DNA of 64,000 nt from Triops longicaudatus (Eukaryota > Arthropoda > Branchiopoda > Notostraca > Triopsidae), in NCBI GenBank assembly GCA_022885665.1, contig JAGQDJ010000044.1:632-64631 (forward strand), written 5' to 3'. A program made the translations under genes and the position numbers. The notes below the pieces were generated by a model that saw only the letters and a list, made by a program, of their open reading frames with translations, did not search any database and had not been told where the DNA came from. Of the stretch, positions 37,064 through 49,857 are shown piece after piece; positions within the stretch are counted from its first letter, which is position 1; each line of letters starts with the position of its first letter.

Positions 37064-40000
37064 TGCCCAATGCTGTGTCCATAGAATAAATCCGTGGAGT
37101 CTCCTTTTGCTCTTTTCATACAAAAGATGTTCGTGGAGATATATACGAAAAAAATTGGGACAGCCTTTGCAGCCCATTGCCCATCGTTGCCTCGCAATCG
37201 CTGTAAGGAACAGAAAAAGTGAACCCCAAAGAAAGAAACCAGGCCCCCACATGGATAACCACACTGTGCAACCTTTTCTTCTCGCTATTTTATACATTTT
37301 TTTATCCCCTAAGCTTGGATACTTTTTGGGATTTGGACAGATATCGTTTCATGTCCATGCTACAGAGTGGTGTACGAGACTGATGCCCATACCGGGGTTC
37401 AGCGGGCAGAACCGAGCTCACCTTTGTGTGACCACGTATAGAGCTAAGGTGTCATGGTGTCAAATGAAAAGCAGAGACCGGTCTGCTTTCTCTGTCGCAC
37501 CCTCGATCTTGATCTACACTGCATCTCTCCTGGGCCAGCTTTTTGTGTGCTTTTTCGTACTTCTTTTTTAGGGTAAGCAGTTGTCCAGGAGACGTCGAAG
37601 AAGCGTCGAGCCCAATAATGCAACCTGTATAGAATAAGTCCCCTGGCTCTCCTGGTTGCGATACAATAATGCATGGCGACGTCCCCCAGGTGACCCTCCC
37701 TGACCTAATGATACATCTTTCCCTTTTTTCAGATCCATCAAGCATTCACACCGTAGTCTTCGACAGCATCGCAACAGCAGTACAATTTTCCTGGTCTAAG
37801 CCCGACTGCTAGATTGGGAATCGCCAGTTGAAAAACCGTCGTTTCCCCAGCTTCAAGGATTGTGCTAGCATTGTTCCGCCCAGGTTTGACCCCTCTAGTA
37901 AAATTCTAAGGTTTGCATAGTTTTTGTTATAAATATAATTCTTTCTCTTATGCCGGGGAATATGCCCTTTATGATGTAAGGAATATTTTCAAAGGACCTG
38001 AGCACGGTTGCTGGCGAAGCCGTAGCTTGGGCGTCTAATGCATTGAGCGTGTGACAGGACCGCATAATGGACGAGGGCCGGGAGTGACCTCCGACCTGGC
38101 CAGCTACAGGCAAGAAAGGCCCCCATGATTCATAAATGAGCTCTCCGGCCTTTTTGGAAAACTTTGGGATTTCGTAGTGAAAAGGAACAAGGTAGGCCAA
38201 AGTCGGACCCCACATCTTTTAAAAGCCCAGTACGGCCTTTCGGGTTTGGACCTGTAACTTCAACGTTCCAAGGAATTGTTAGATGCAAAGATGCAAGTTT
38301 GGAGCGAAGGTTCACTTCCCCCCTCCTAGGTTCAGGTGAAAAAATTCTAGCAGCAGATTGGGAACCGACACCATAGAAAATTGAAAACGCGGCATAAAAG
38401 CCGTTATCATTTCTATATCTCTCCGTTTGCACTGGCCGTTTTAAATCTACCACGTTTATCATACAGTCAGAGCCGTTCCTAGTAGTTTTTAACGCGGGAT
38501 GACCGATGAATGGAAAGTCCGATTTGTCCTGAGTGAATTAGCAGTGTAACGTCCAGAAAAGCTGTTTGTGCGTATCAGCTTGATTTGCCGAATGTGTCAC
38601 TTGCTCCAGATCTAACACGAACTTAGTTTGTACACATGTCCGCCGAGCGTTCTAGATTGCCTTTCGTGCCGGCGTTGTTTTGTTTCAAGTGTTTATACTT
38701 AGCATGGGTATGACGGTAAGAGCAAAACAGTAATCGCCTTTACGTTAGACACTACGGCGTACGGTGTTTAAAAATGCAATGTTTTCCCCTTTATTCCTTT
38801 CGAGGATTAAAAACCCGCGAATGTGTCCAGTAGCTTGAAACTTCTTTTTCTCTCTTCAAGTTGAAAAGCTCAACTGTACTCCTTTTTGGAATTCTTTACG
38901 TCTTCAGTTTAGTTACGAAGGAAAAATTAATGGTTGAGTCTTTGGAGCATTTATTTTAGGTTCATCCATCTACGGTGTTCTTAGCTAGTTAGTGTTTTTG
39001 TCGTTCGAATGCGCTTCTAGTCCGTTTTACATCCTCCCGCTTTATTTGCATCGATTTTTGAAGCCCACATGCTGTATCCTCACACGTTTGTAGTGCCACA
39101 ACCGGAAAGGATGTCGGGATATTTTGTAAGGACTAGGAGACACATTGCATGATGTTGATCTTTAACTGTCAAAATTCGTTTCGTTACCCTTTAGTAAATA
39201 AATTAGCGCAATAGAAAACGTATATTGTGCCCCATAAACTTCTAACTGCTACTTTAGCACTCCTCGATAAATAAAAACAATGCGTGAGACTTGTGTCTTG
39301 ATATACACATTTTTATAACCCTCTGTTTTAACAACAAACAAAATTAAGTCTAAAGTTTTTTAGGTATCAATATTCTGATAATATAAATGTTTATAGAAAC
39401 GAAATTTTGTGATTTATACAACTTCGGGAGAATATTCGACAGCATCCGAGCAGCTCCTGACTATTTGATTGGACACGCAAATAGTGATTTTGGGTTTTGA
39501 GTTGCCTATAGTTGTCTCATGTTAATCATAATTGCTGTAAAAGTGGAATTAAACAAAAAAGTAGGAAAGTTACACTCGGCTGCAGCCGGAGCAAATGATG
39601 GTTATCTTGATTGCTGCGGTTGAGTGTTCAGGAAAAGTGGGATACTTTTAAATAAGTAAACGAACGTATCAATATATTCGTAAATAAATTAGATGCTGTT
39701 GATTAAAAACTGACTGCCGAGTAATACATTAAAATAAATCGGACTTCGTGTCAGTCGGGACATAATTTCGTGAGTTGTGTAAGAAAATATACCTATATTG
39801 CGAGGTCAAGGAGTTTTTATCCGTTTTTGAGAAGTGAATATTAAAATAACATACGCCAAATCTATTATTTTCATTGCTGGATAAAAAACGCATGTCACAA
39901 TTGATACAAGCTACTAGTTTCGGAAAATTGTTTGCGAATGCACACTGTGGAAGACGTCGCTTCCCTGAGAACGCTGGAGGATGTGAAAACCTCCGGTTAG

Positions 40001-40559
40001 GGTCAATTTATCGGAGTCGCCCATCGTTATTGCCAGGAAAGGAAACCCGACATCCCTCGATATGTTGATTTTGTATTTAAATGCATGCCCACTCATAATG
40101 GAGAAGCATTGGTGATTTTCTCATCCCCGTCATTCGTATAACACATGGAATTGATGCATACAACCTAAACCGGACAAGGCAGCGCAGGCAGGACGTCAAA
40201 AATTGACCGCGGTTTGATAATCTTATTACGTATATTTCCCGGCAGTTACAATCTTACAGGATCATCCATACCGAGCCGAAAATTTCCTGTCATGCCTTGC
40301 AAAACAGTTTCTATCTAACCCCACTAACTTGAATAAATAGCTAAACATTAGAACTTGTTTTTCCGTAGTCGTTTCACTCTTTGTAAACACCGATAATTGT
40401 TATCTATTTGAGAACTGTTGACTTGAAAATACCGTATAAAATGATCCTTAGTTTAATTAAATTAAGAACAAAAGGAGACCAGTTTATCCACACGCAAGCT
40501 TTGCTTGAAAGAAATAGAGTAGGCCAACGGCAAAGCTCAAAGGGACGGGTAGCATTGAC

Positions 40560-40870
40560 GTAGCAAGCCGAGATCTTCAGTTGACATCTCGTCCTTTGGC
40601 CGAAGGATAGGCATGAGGCACGGGAGACGTAAAGACGCTAGGACGCCGGTCTTACAGTGCAGTCCGTGGCGCTGGTCCGTTAGCGTCCGCGTCCACCAGT
40701 TCCCTACCACCGCTTGCGTCCTCGTGGCTCGTGGGCTCTGGGTGCACGTCCTGCAGACCTACAGTCCTACGTCCAGTCGAGTGTTGGACGTAGAGCAGAG
40801 AGGACAGGCAGAGTGAGCTTAGGATTCGAGCGATACACTGTTACCAGCGTCCAGCACTTCGTTCACTTGT
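40560..40870. promoter_or_regulatory. GC-rich island with repeated CGTCC motifs
   Basis: Base composition rises clearly above the AT-rich surroundings for about 300 bp. Within 40620-40860 the pentamer CGTCC or its complement GGACG occurs about eight times, far more than expected by chance. A TCAGT initiator-like sequence lies near 40577. A strong splice donor (CAAG|GTAAGA) lies downstream at 41254/41255. This could be a promoter or first-exon region of the downstream BCL11 gene, but no transcript evidence is available. Confidence 0.35.
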
Positions 40871-43800
40871 TCTATAAGTCCAGAAGAAAAAGAGTTTGCT
40901 TACCATAAACAAGCAACGCTTCGCGACAAAGGCCTTAAACCAACAACCATTCTATGGCTACTCAGTTGCTATAGAATAAGGGCAAAAAAGTGAAGTTGTC
41001 TAAGATTCGCGCATTTTATCAGTGGTTTTGAACCCAAGCAAAGAATAAGTGCATCTTTCACAAAGCCCTTGGTTAAACAAGAAAAGCGGCTCGACTACAG
41101 TGTCACCAAAAACGTTCAAGTGTGGAAGCGTGATAGACATGTTTGTCGTCGCTTTCGGCTTTTGTTCATGATCAACTGTTTTGTGTTTGTGTGGACGCCA
41201 CATGGACACTTGCCATCATGAGGATTAAGATGCCAGCAGTGCGTATTGCACAAGGTAAGAACCTTTAATGTCTTGGCAACATTTTTTGTTTTGTGTTAGC
41301 ATCTTCTCACTTCCTTTGGGTCTCACATTCTATCGCACTTAGCCCGTTAAATCCTAAGCCCGTTTCTCTGGCGGTGTGCTATCTTGCAGCATTATTTTCA
41401 AATCCATTGTACTGACACTCAGGTCTTTCATTTCCTTTCTTAAATCCACAATTCTCAAATCCACTTGTCGAACACCTTCCTTTACTACGGTAACTTACGT
41501 TCTCAAGCCTTTGGTGTTCATTACTGGCAAGTACGTTAGTATTCATCACCAGAAAGCACACAAGTTTTTGTGTTATTTGATTTTTTTTAAAACTATCAGG
41601 TCTTATTATGACACGAAACGAGCTTGCGGTCTTGTTTCACTTGCTAATATGCGCCCGCGCATCAATTTAGCTCATCTTGGTTAAAGGATTCACCATGCTA
41701 AGAGCTTGCGAAAGTAATTCCACTCCAGTTTCACGTGTAGTGTTGATCTGGCTCATTCGCCGCTTGCTGAATTACGTAACCCGAGAATTGGAGCAAATCC
41801 CGTTACACCAACTGTATCCCGCAATTATCGTAATACGAACGCATTAAGCGGGACAATACCATTAAACAAGGTATTTAGTGGTTTAAGGATCGGGTATAGT
41901 AAATATGAAGGGCATTTAACTGCGACAACATATGTGTATTATTGTACCTCGTTCATTGGGTCCACATTTCCTATGAGTGCGTTGAGTGGCGTGTGGGCAG
42001 TGGTCAGGTCATAGGCGGTTTCAGGGGTGAGAAAATCATGAAAAAGTAAATAGGACTATTAGGGGCGACGTGGCGCCTGCGTTTGGTAAGGGAAAAAAAG
42101 GAACTTACCCGAGAATTTTATTCTGTAGCACAGCGCCTGCGCTTTTTACCCCCTATCCCACTTTTCAGGATCCCGCATCGATGAAATTGAGCTGATCAAT
42201 TAGGTCTAATGAAAATCCGAACTTTAATATTCTTCAGTTGGTGAAATATCCTGCGTCCCTCTCTTCCGTGCTTGAAATTACTCGTCCCCAAGCTTTCGGA
42301 AGTATTCGTTATTGCTAAATTTATCCCAAAAAGGTCCTAAGGAACGTATGGATTGCAAGGGTAGCGGACGCAAGAGAAAAATATGCAGGCGCAGTGGTAA
42401 AGACACATTCAGAAAGACGTCGCCGTTAATTTGGTCTCTGTTCCGACTTGACGCATTTTTGTACAATTATCGTCTTCAGGACTTGCATTTGCCCCTTAGC
42501 TATTTTGAGGTAGACTCAAAGTCTTCCGTTCATCCCCCTCTAGCTCTTCACTCAACGCAAGAAGACGTATTTTTAAACCCCTTCCACCCTCTTACAAACG
42601 CTTTTACTTTACTCGAAGCGTAGGAAGGGTTTTGTCCACTTTTTCCGTGTCAGCTTTTATCTTACGCATTAAAATGGAGCCACACTTTAATTTAAAACGA
42701 GCACATAGTCAATAAAAAGTGTTAAATTTCCACAACGTTCTAATATTCTCAGCGTCATTACATGTCGCACCACATCAGATTTGACATTTGGTAAAATTAG
42801 GATCTGTTGCCTGAAATACTAGCTTATTTTCCGCTTTTTAATCGTTGTCATAATGACAGAGTTTATTTTCGGGTTGTCACACTCGTAACTTTGAATAAAT
42901 AAACGTTACGCAATGTGTACATTGCATTAGGCTTAATGTTGTGTTTTATGTTCTGGGATTGAAGCGAAGGACACGCGGTCGAGAGACTTGGAACAAAACG
43001 ACCGAGCTATTATTATATATCAGTTCTTTGCATACGTCACTACTAATTCACACTTGTTTATACGCAAACCGGCGAATAGTTTGTCACCAAGCCAAGTTGT
43101 ATCTTTCGTCGTGTGCTCGCCCTCTACCTGGTAAACTGAGAAGATGAACAAGTGGAGAGCTTATGTTAAGCTTTTTTCAGCACTGATCAATGCTCGATCC
43201 TATGCTGACCTCTAAGAAAATCTAATAAGCCATGCGAGGACTGTGTTTTATTAAACCTTACGAAAGTGATTGATTAAGTTAAAAAGGGATTCGGAATACG
43301 ATATTGACATTGTTGCTTTCTTCGCAGCGAAGTCTTGGTTATAGTTAAACTCTCAGTAGCGTCGCAGTCTCAATACAAACCCGGGTTCCCCATGTGTAAA
43401 TCACTCATGTATAACGTGGGTTGAAAGTCCAGAAACTGTTTCGTGTCCTTCCAAGAATGTTTCCTTTACATTTAGTCCAGGCCCAGTGGACATCACTTTG
43501 AAAGTGAGATTACAAAAAGATCTTTCTTTTATTTTTTAAAAAGGTTTAGCAACAGTAAAAACGAGAGGGGACTTCGTAGCCCCGTGTAAACAATGCCGCG
43601 ATGTAAAAAAGGCTGTGTCCATTGTGTGGAAAGCAAGTACAAGAAGAAAAAACGTCCCCTTCATTCTTTTTTTTTTTTGTTAACTGGAAGTTACTTTGCT
43701 AAGAGTATGTGCTTACTTGGGTGTAAAAAATGAATCCATTAAGTTTCGGTTTTAGATGAGGCTTAGGGGTCTTGTTCACATCGACATCGCTTTCAGCACA

Positions 43801-46800
43801 TACCTGCTCAAAGACGAAGTTGCTTGTCCCAAAAGTTTCGGTAAGGACCTGTGACGAAGTTGCCTTATAAGCCAACCCATGACAGGTGAAACAGACTCTG
43901 GGTAACAAATCTTCGGGTCTTGGTGTGTGTGTTTTTTTTTGCGAGGCGCAGAATTCTGCAGGTCTCATTAAAACAACTCGGGCCGCTCTAAAAAAAAGTA
44001 CTTAACCCTTTCTGTCGGCGCTTTTGAGAAAACATTTGCACTAAGTTTTAGCTAAATACAAAAGTTAGGGAAGATTTTTCAACTAAGGAAAGGGGATTTG
44101 TCTGTTTGGGGTTTCGTAAGTTGACAAGGGAATTTAATGCGGCTGTCCTTATGGCTCCAGACGGTCATATATTTATTGTCGGGTCCATCTGGCAAAAGAC
44201 GGTAGTTACAGGTGCCCCGCCTGCTTTTTTTCTTCCTTGGTTTTTGTCTTGTTAACCGTATAGGTTAATATACCGATATCCAGTTTAAAAAGCTATTTAT
44301 CTTCAGGAAGTGACCCTAGGTCAGCAGGAGGCCGACGCTTAGAACCCGGCCGCTGTTGATACTGATTAAATTACTAAAATAGGAGAACAGAGGTAATTAT
44401 TGACAATAAGGAACAAATTTGGCTGAACCCACCCACTTCTTTTGAAACTGGATGGAAATTCGCAATGAAAGAAAGAAATATTTGAGAAAGAAATTGCCGT
44501 GCAGCACAGTTGAACTGCGATTGTTGTCCTCAATCTTGTCTAATTTCTACTTCTAAAAAGACGGCAACCACACTTCTACACAGACTTGTATTGATGGTCA
44601 ATTAAATGAAAGCCGTTGCAGATCGTTTAATGGCATAAATGTTTTACACTACTATTTGGGAAAAATAGTACCCAAAGCTCAGTAATATATGATCGTATAA
44701 TGAAGGTATGTTTTCAGTTTTTGTGATGAGATCATTCCTTTCTCCTGTAGAACAAAAGGACGTTAAACTGTAAGTTTTAATAGTAGCGTTATGTTGGGTC
44801 CAACTGGAGCGTTTAATACTTCTTTTCATGAGTGTGACTTCTCAAGCACAGGTGTTTTGTAAGCAGTGGCCCCGTTCTCTTATTTCGATTGCCCAGGACT
44901 GAGATGTTTCTTTTGTTGGCTAGCTTCAGGGGGGGGGGGGGGAGAAAGAAAGCAAATTCTTTTGGAACAAAGAAGATAATACCAAAATGCTCGTTATCCA
45001 ATTGAAATCGTATAATGTCTCTTTTTATCGCAAGGGCTACAGTTACTGGCTCCGTCGATGCGAAGAATATTGAAACAACTCCGTTTTAACCTGGGGGATA
45101 ACAGAAGCTGATGTGTTATAAATGTAGTCGCTTTTTAAAAAAAGGACGATGTATCAGCGGGTTACTCAGGCGGGCGAGCAGGTGGTGTGTTCTCTTCTTT
45201 TCCAAACGCTGAAAACAAAAGCATAAGGCAATGAGCGTAGAGGATGTCCACACACTATTTGCATTTCAGGCTACCAAAGCGCGGGTCACATAATAGAAAC
45301 GATTAATTAATGCGCCCTGATATGCAAATGAATCATAGTTGGCTCGCAATAGTCCTTGATGATGATAAACCGTACTAGAGACAGATCTGGCACTGGTTAT
45401 ATTTAAAACGAACAAAAAAGAAAAAAATGACATTCTTGTGGTTTACAAAAGCAGAGTCTGCCTGGTGCTGTCGCTCAGACACTGTAGTGCATTGTAGCAA
45501 ACGCGTGTCAGTTGGGGGTCATCCTCATTGGGTTGGTCGTCATAGCCGTTCTCGACCGGGTTGCGTCAAGCAGCTTCCTTTTCTCCGACGCATGTAATAT
45601 TGCCAGCTGTCTAAAGAACAGTGGACACTTGAAATCGCTAGGGCAAATACACTTGACCACAAAAAAAGGGGAAAAAAGCAGAATACTTCTCTCAGGATTT
45701 AAACCGTTTTAATTGTTTTTCACCCGTCGTAGCGCAGTAATGCTGGGTGTCACGCCAACTTGATAAGGCTTCGTAAGTAGCTTTGCAGCGGGAGGCGTCC
45801 GGGAGAAGTCAATATTTCCCAACAAACAAAAACCCTTATAAGATTTTTGGTCAAAGCCGGACTGACGGATGATTGAGAAACCCCCAACAAGGAGACCCCC
45901 CACTGAACCCATCCCTCAGCTTAGCAAAACTGTATACCACCATGCAACAATGCTGGACATCCACCATGTCCGCCCCCATGTGGTGTATGCATAACTCGGA
46001 TGTTTGCAATTCGGGAGAACCCGTACAATAACACATTCTTCCTCAACTTATTTTTATGCCGTTTTACCCCTCAAGATCCTTGACATGGCCGACTGGGGAA
46101 ACAACATAAGGGTGTTGCAACAAGGACATGGGCTCACAACTGGCCGTCTTCAAGCTCGCTAAAGTCACTAAGTAATATTAGAGAAACGTTTTTCTGTACG
46201 ACAAGAAAAAAAGCTTAGTTTCATTGCACTAAACTTATGTGCCATAGAGCGAATGTGTCTAGTGTCTAGCCCGTTTTGGGTCTCGGTCCAAACTTTGCTC
46301 GTGTAAAATTAGACGACCATGAAAAGTAGCGGACCCCCTTGGAAAAAAGTCCGTGTGAGAGAGCAGCAATTTCTCGGACACAAGACAAGAGGGGTGAAAT
46401 CGAGTCTTTTGGCTACCTCCTTCTTTTACGTGCTCAGTTCCATCTTCTTATTGCTGTGTGGTTCTGAAGCCAACGATATAAAGCCTAGTGAGACAAGTTT
46501 GCGCCCACCAGCACCCTGGGTGGTCTCCTTTTCGTCTTGTCTTTATGGCTTTTTGATGCCCTGATGCCTTGGTGGCTGTGCTTGACCATTATCCCTTCTA
46601 GTGTACCCTACGCCATGCTTCTGCCCTGCTTTGGCCTGGGCGGCCAGGGCCATCCAGTTCAGACCGAGCGATTCACATGACACCGTCGCCTATGATAAAA
46701 GACTTTTTCAAAAATGGCTTGGGAACGTGAGTTGATCCTTTTGTATGCTTAGTTTTAGCGTGGTAGACCAAAGAAAGCGAGGGAAAAAAGAGAGTTTAAT

Positions 46801-49341
46801 AAGGGATGTAGCATTACACGCTGACCTCTTCCCCGTGACGTCACTTAGATCGTGGGTTTAGTTGTGTATCTTTTTGAATGGCGTGAGATGAGTCGTTTGG
46901 GCTTTCTTTCTATTTTTCTTTTTGGGAGATGATATGGTGAGAGATCCCGAAGGGCTCAACGAGTACTGTCTCTTCCCCGAGATATACTCGGGTGGTAGGG
47001 GTAATTACAGAAGACCCTGGGGGCTTCGTTTGTGTGTGTGTAAAACGCTAAACGACCATTCACATACGTGGTAGCACGCAAATTCGCTCGTTTTGTTTAG
47101 CTACTTAATCCTTTCGCTAGGAGAACGCCTGGGGTCAGTTTATGAGAGGTGCTAATTTTTATGAGGGACACTCCAACTGCCGATCAGTAATTGAGACTTT
47201 TTTTGGGGGTTTCGTGATCAGGGAACCTTTGAAAGTCTTTTCCCCTTTTTTCGAACGAGAAAAAAGAGGACGGGGGAGAAAAGTAGTTTGAACGTGAGCG
47301 TGTGAACTGTAGCTTCCCAAGCTAGGAGAGAAAGGGGTCGTTTTAGTTTTCTGGCCGAGCTCCGAAACTCAGCAGGTCGAGAGGGTCAGACATATGGTGG
47401 TGGTCATGGTGGGCTGGGGGGTTGATGAGTGGGTGGCGTGAGAGAATGAACAAGGAGTAAGAGAGCAGAGAGGTTATTTTCGTGGTCTTGGATTATGTCA
47501 AAGGTGGACGATAATTGTCCGGACTTTTATTATGATCTCTTCCCAAGGTTTCGAGAGAGCACATGATTCCCTTACCAGAGAGCCACAGAGGTTAGGCGGA
47601 TACTCCCCCGCCTTACTGTGTCGCAAGTGCTTCTTGCGCAAGAGCTTCCTGGAGCTTTGAGGAATGGGGTGTTCTTAGGTGTAAAACGTTTTTACATGTA
47701 TTTCACTTGGCGAGAATGTCGATAACTTGTCAAGAAAGGGGGCTAAGTTCATAACAAGTTGATGGACACATTGTCTGTGCTTTGAAATTTGGCCACATCT
47801 TAAGAGGCGGGGGAAACCAATCGGGAAGGAATGCTAATATCTCTTGTCTGTCGGCAAATCGAAGTGAATCGGGAACCGAAGTAAATCGAGAATTTCTAGT
47901 TGACCATCCGTAAATATTAAAATATTTTGAAGAGAAGTCGTAATGCCGAATGGTAGAGAGCCAGTCACCCCCGCAGGTCGGGCCGGGTCGTGGGTAAAAT
48001 CTTGCATGGAACATTCGGTTTCGTTAGTATCCAAGCTGGCATTCCTTTCCTCCAGCGTTCCAGTGCCACCACGGAGTTTAAATAGGCGTAGAACTCTTGC
48101 CTTTTACTAACCAGATTCCTGTTTCGGACAAAATTTAAACCGATTATTAATGGCCTTTGCCTGCTACCATAGCTGTCCTCTGCTCCGTGTGACACTGCCT
48201 AGAAGTCACAATAGATCTTCTGGATTAGGTTTCGCCCATTCGTGAGTCATATAAGCCGTAAAAAGAAAGTCAAGCAAAAAATGTTCTGGTTGCTCAACGC
48301 CGAGCTCGGGGTCGTAAGAGTCCGACGAGTAGCATGGAACGTGTCGAAAACTAAGAAAGAAAGAACATTTTACGATGGCCATTCTTGGACTTGGGCTGGT
48401 ACCAGGTTTGGTCTTCATTAATGCAGACATCCTCTGGTTTGAAATGCTGCGCCGTGAGGACTGATGGATTAGCTAATTGAGCGAGTGTCCTCGTTTGCAT
48501 TAACCGGAACAGGTTTGCGTTGCGGTGGAGGAGCCGTTGTAAGTGTTCTTCTAGTGATCGCTAGTTGTCCACATCGCATAGCAGCATCCGTCTTGTTTAA
48601 ACTCCTATTGCATCCTGTTATGGTGTCTGTCTATATATGTGTCATGGATGTGAATGGGTATGCAAATGTTAAAATGGATATAGTTATATGTGCAACCACG
48701 CACAGACACACATGGTCCCTGTTATTCTATTCCGCTTGTTCAGTAAACCTTCCGCGCAAGAATGCTAATCTGCTGGCCGGATGCAGATCCCGAGACATGT
48801 CCAAAGGGGTGTGGGTCTGCCACCGGACGCCTTGATTTTTTGAATCTTAAGTAAAACGGCGGTCAGTGCAAATCTCATTTATTTGCTGCTACGTACTATA
48901 ATTTTAATTGCCAGCCCCCTCTTCGGTTGATGAGGAAGTGGTTGAGGTCAGACAAAACGGCCTTCGAATAAGATGAATTCTCTCAAGAGCCTGCACGATG
49001 CAACTCTTTTATTGATTGGAAAAGGGGTACCGTGACATCCCGTGGCTGCGCGATGTGTCAATGGCCGCCAGTTATTGTCCTTAATCTTTTTTTTTCCAAA
49101 AAAGAGAAGCGGATGAAAGAGTAGCCTTTGATGAATTTTGCGGGGAGCACAGGATAAAATAGGGGAAAACACAGGGTCCTGCATTGACAGGCAATATGAG
49201 AAACCAGCCTCCGCCAGAGGTCAGTGGCTTAGGCTGAATGGTGCTTAAACCGTAACAAACTTGGCACATGATGAGTTGGCTTTAGTTACTTAGTTTGACA
49301 ACAAACTAATGTGTCTCGTATGCGTTTTGTTCTGTGTATAG
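40871..49341. other. Gene desert, part 4, immediately upstream of BCL11 exon
   Basis: No coding gene is supported. The stretch contains a good donor at 41255, a G14 run at 44929-44942, POU octamers at 45257, 45322 and 48660, and a perfect CRE at 46836-46843. It is probably the first intron and/or upstream control region of BCL11, because the coding exon at 49342 begins in phase 1 and needs an upstream exon. Confidence 0.5.
45251..45335. promoter_or_regulatory. Candidate enhancer core: two octamers plus homeodomain sites
   Basis: ATTTGCAT (45257-45264) and ATGCAAAT (45322-45329) lie 65 bp apart in opposite orientation. GATTAATTAAT, two overlapping TAAT cores, sits just before the second. POU and homeodomain factors are known to recognise such sequences; use as an enhancer is inferred. 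Confidence 0.3.
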
Positions 49342-49857
49342 CCGAACCAGAGGACCCTGTGCAGGATGTGCTCACCTGCGGTGTTTGCCAAAGAGATTTT
49401 GCCTTAGGCGATATTGTTCGGTTCATTCAGCATAAAGTGTTATCGTGCAGCAACAAAGAGAATTTTCGTCAATTATCATTCGACCAGTCCGTCTCCCGTG
49501 ACGAACCTCCCGATTCGTCCTTGCCGGTATTGCCGAGACTGTTAGCGCTCGACTCCGTCTCTTCTCTGCATTGCCATAACTCGGCTAGCACCCAAAGTCT
49601 AAGCAATACGGTCATGGTGGGTGACACGCTCAATGCGAGCGAGCCTCGCAACGGCTGGAAAACTCCTTCAGGAGATGTACCATCGCCGCTTTTCTGTTCC
49701 TCTGTGACGGCCGTCGCAGATGAGCACGACGATCGAGTCCCACCACGAGAGCAATCACAGACCCCAGGAACGGCAGCTGTGGCCACAGGGGAAGGGACTA
49801 TGGCAGAAAAAAACAAAACTGGCAGGGTGGATGCGGAATCCAACACGGTAAACTCTG
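49342..49857 (+). CDS. BCL11: BCL11-family zinc-finger factor, exon with N-terminal C2HC finger
   Basis: This internal exon starts after a pyrimidine-rich acceptor (TTCTGTGTATAG) and ends at a perfect donor (CTCTG|GTAAGT). It opens with two bases completing a split codon and then reads EPEDPVQDVLTCGVCQRDF. That is the BCL11 N-terminal zinc finger, a C2HC type with ligands at 49377-49448 (C-x2-C, H-x4-C), which in BCL11A/B mediates oligomerisation. The remaining residues are Ser/Pro/Thr-rich and unconserved. The exon ends in phase 1, which fits the next exon exactly, and entry in phase 1 equals the vertebrate exon 1/2 boundary. The upstream exon coding for the MSRRKQ-type corepressor-binding N-terminus was not found. 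An in-frame ATG at 49320 lies just upstream in the acceptor region. Confidence 0.88.

Larger units (their letters stand above)
28001..40550. other. Gene desert, part 3: no supportable gene
   Basis: No coding gene is supported; open frames up to about 154 codons occur on both strands but none shows a domain. Elements present are inverted octamers at 28378 and 28501, a 20-nt-spaced direct repeat at 30100-30132, a 14-bp tandem duplication at 35747-35774, a C11 run at 36027-36037, a 21-bp palindrome at 37043-37063, and an octamer at 39044. Confidence 0.55.

Noticed and set aside
40869..40895. SRRKR-coding stretch, considered as the missing BCL11 MSRRKQ exon
   Set aside because: It is preceded by AAG, not ATG, continues into VCLP with a stop, and has no phase-1 donor after it.
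44929..44942. G14 run, with C10-C11 runs at 86, 36027 and 55053, considered as structural elements
   Set aside because: Isolated homopolymers without spaced G-tracts do not form a defined quadruplex motif and are prone to sequencing error; recorded only as repeats.
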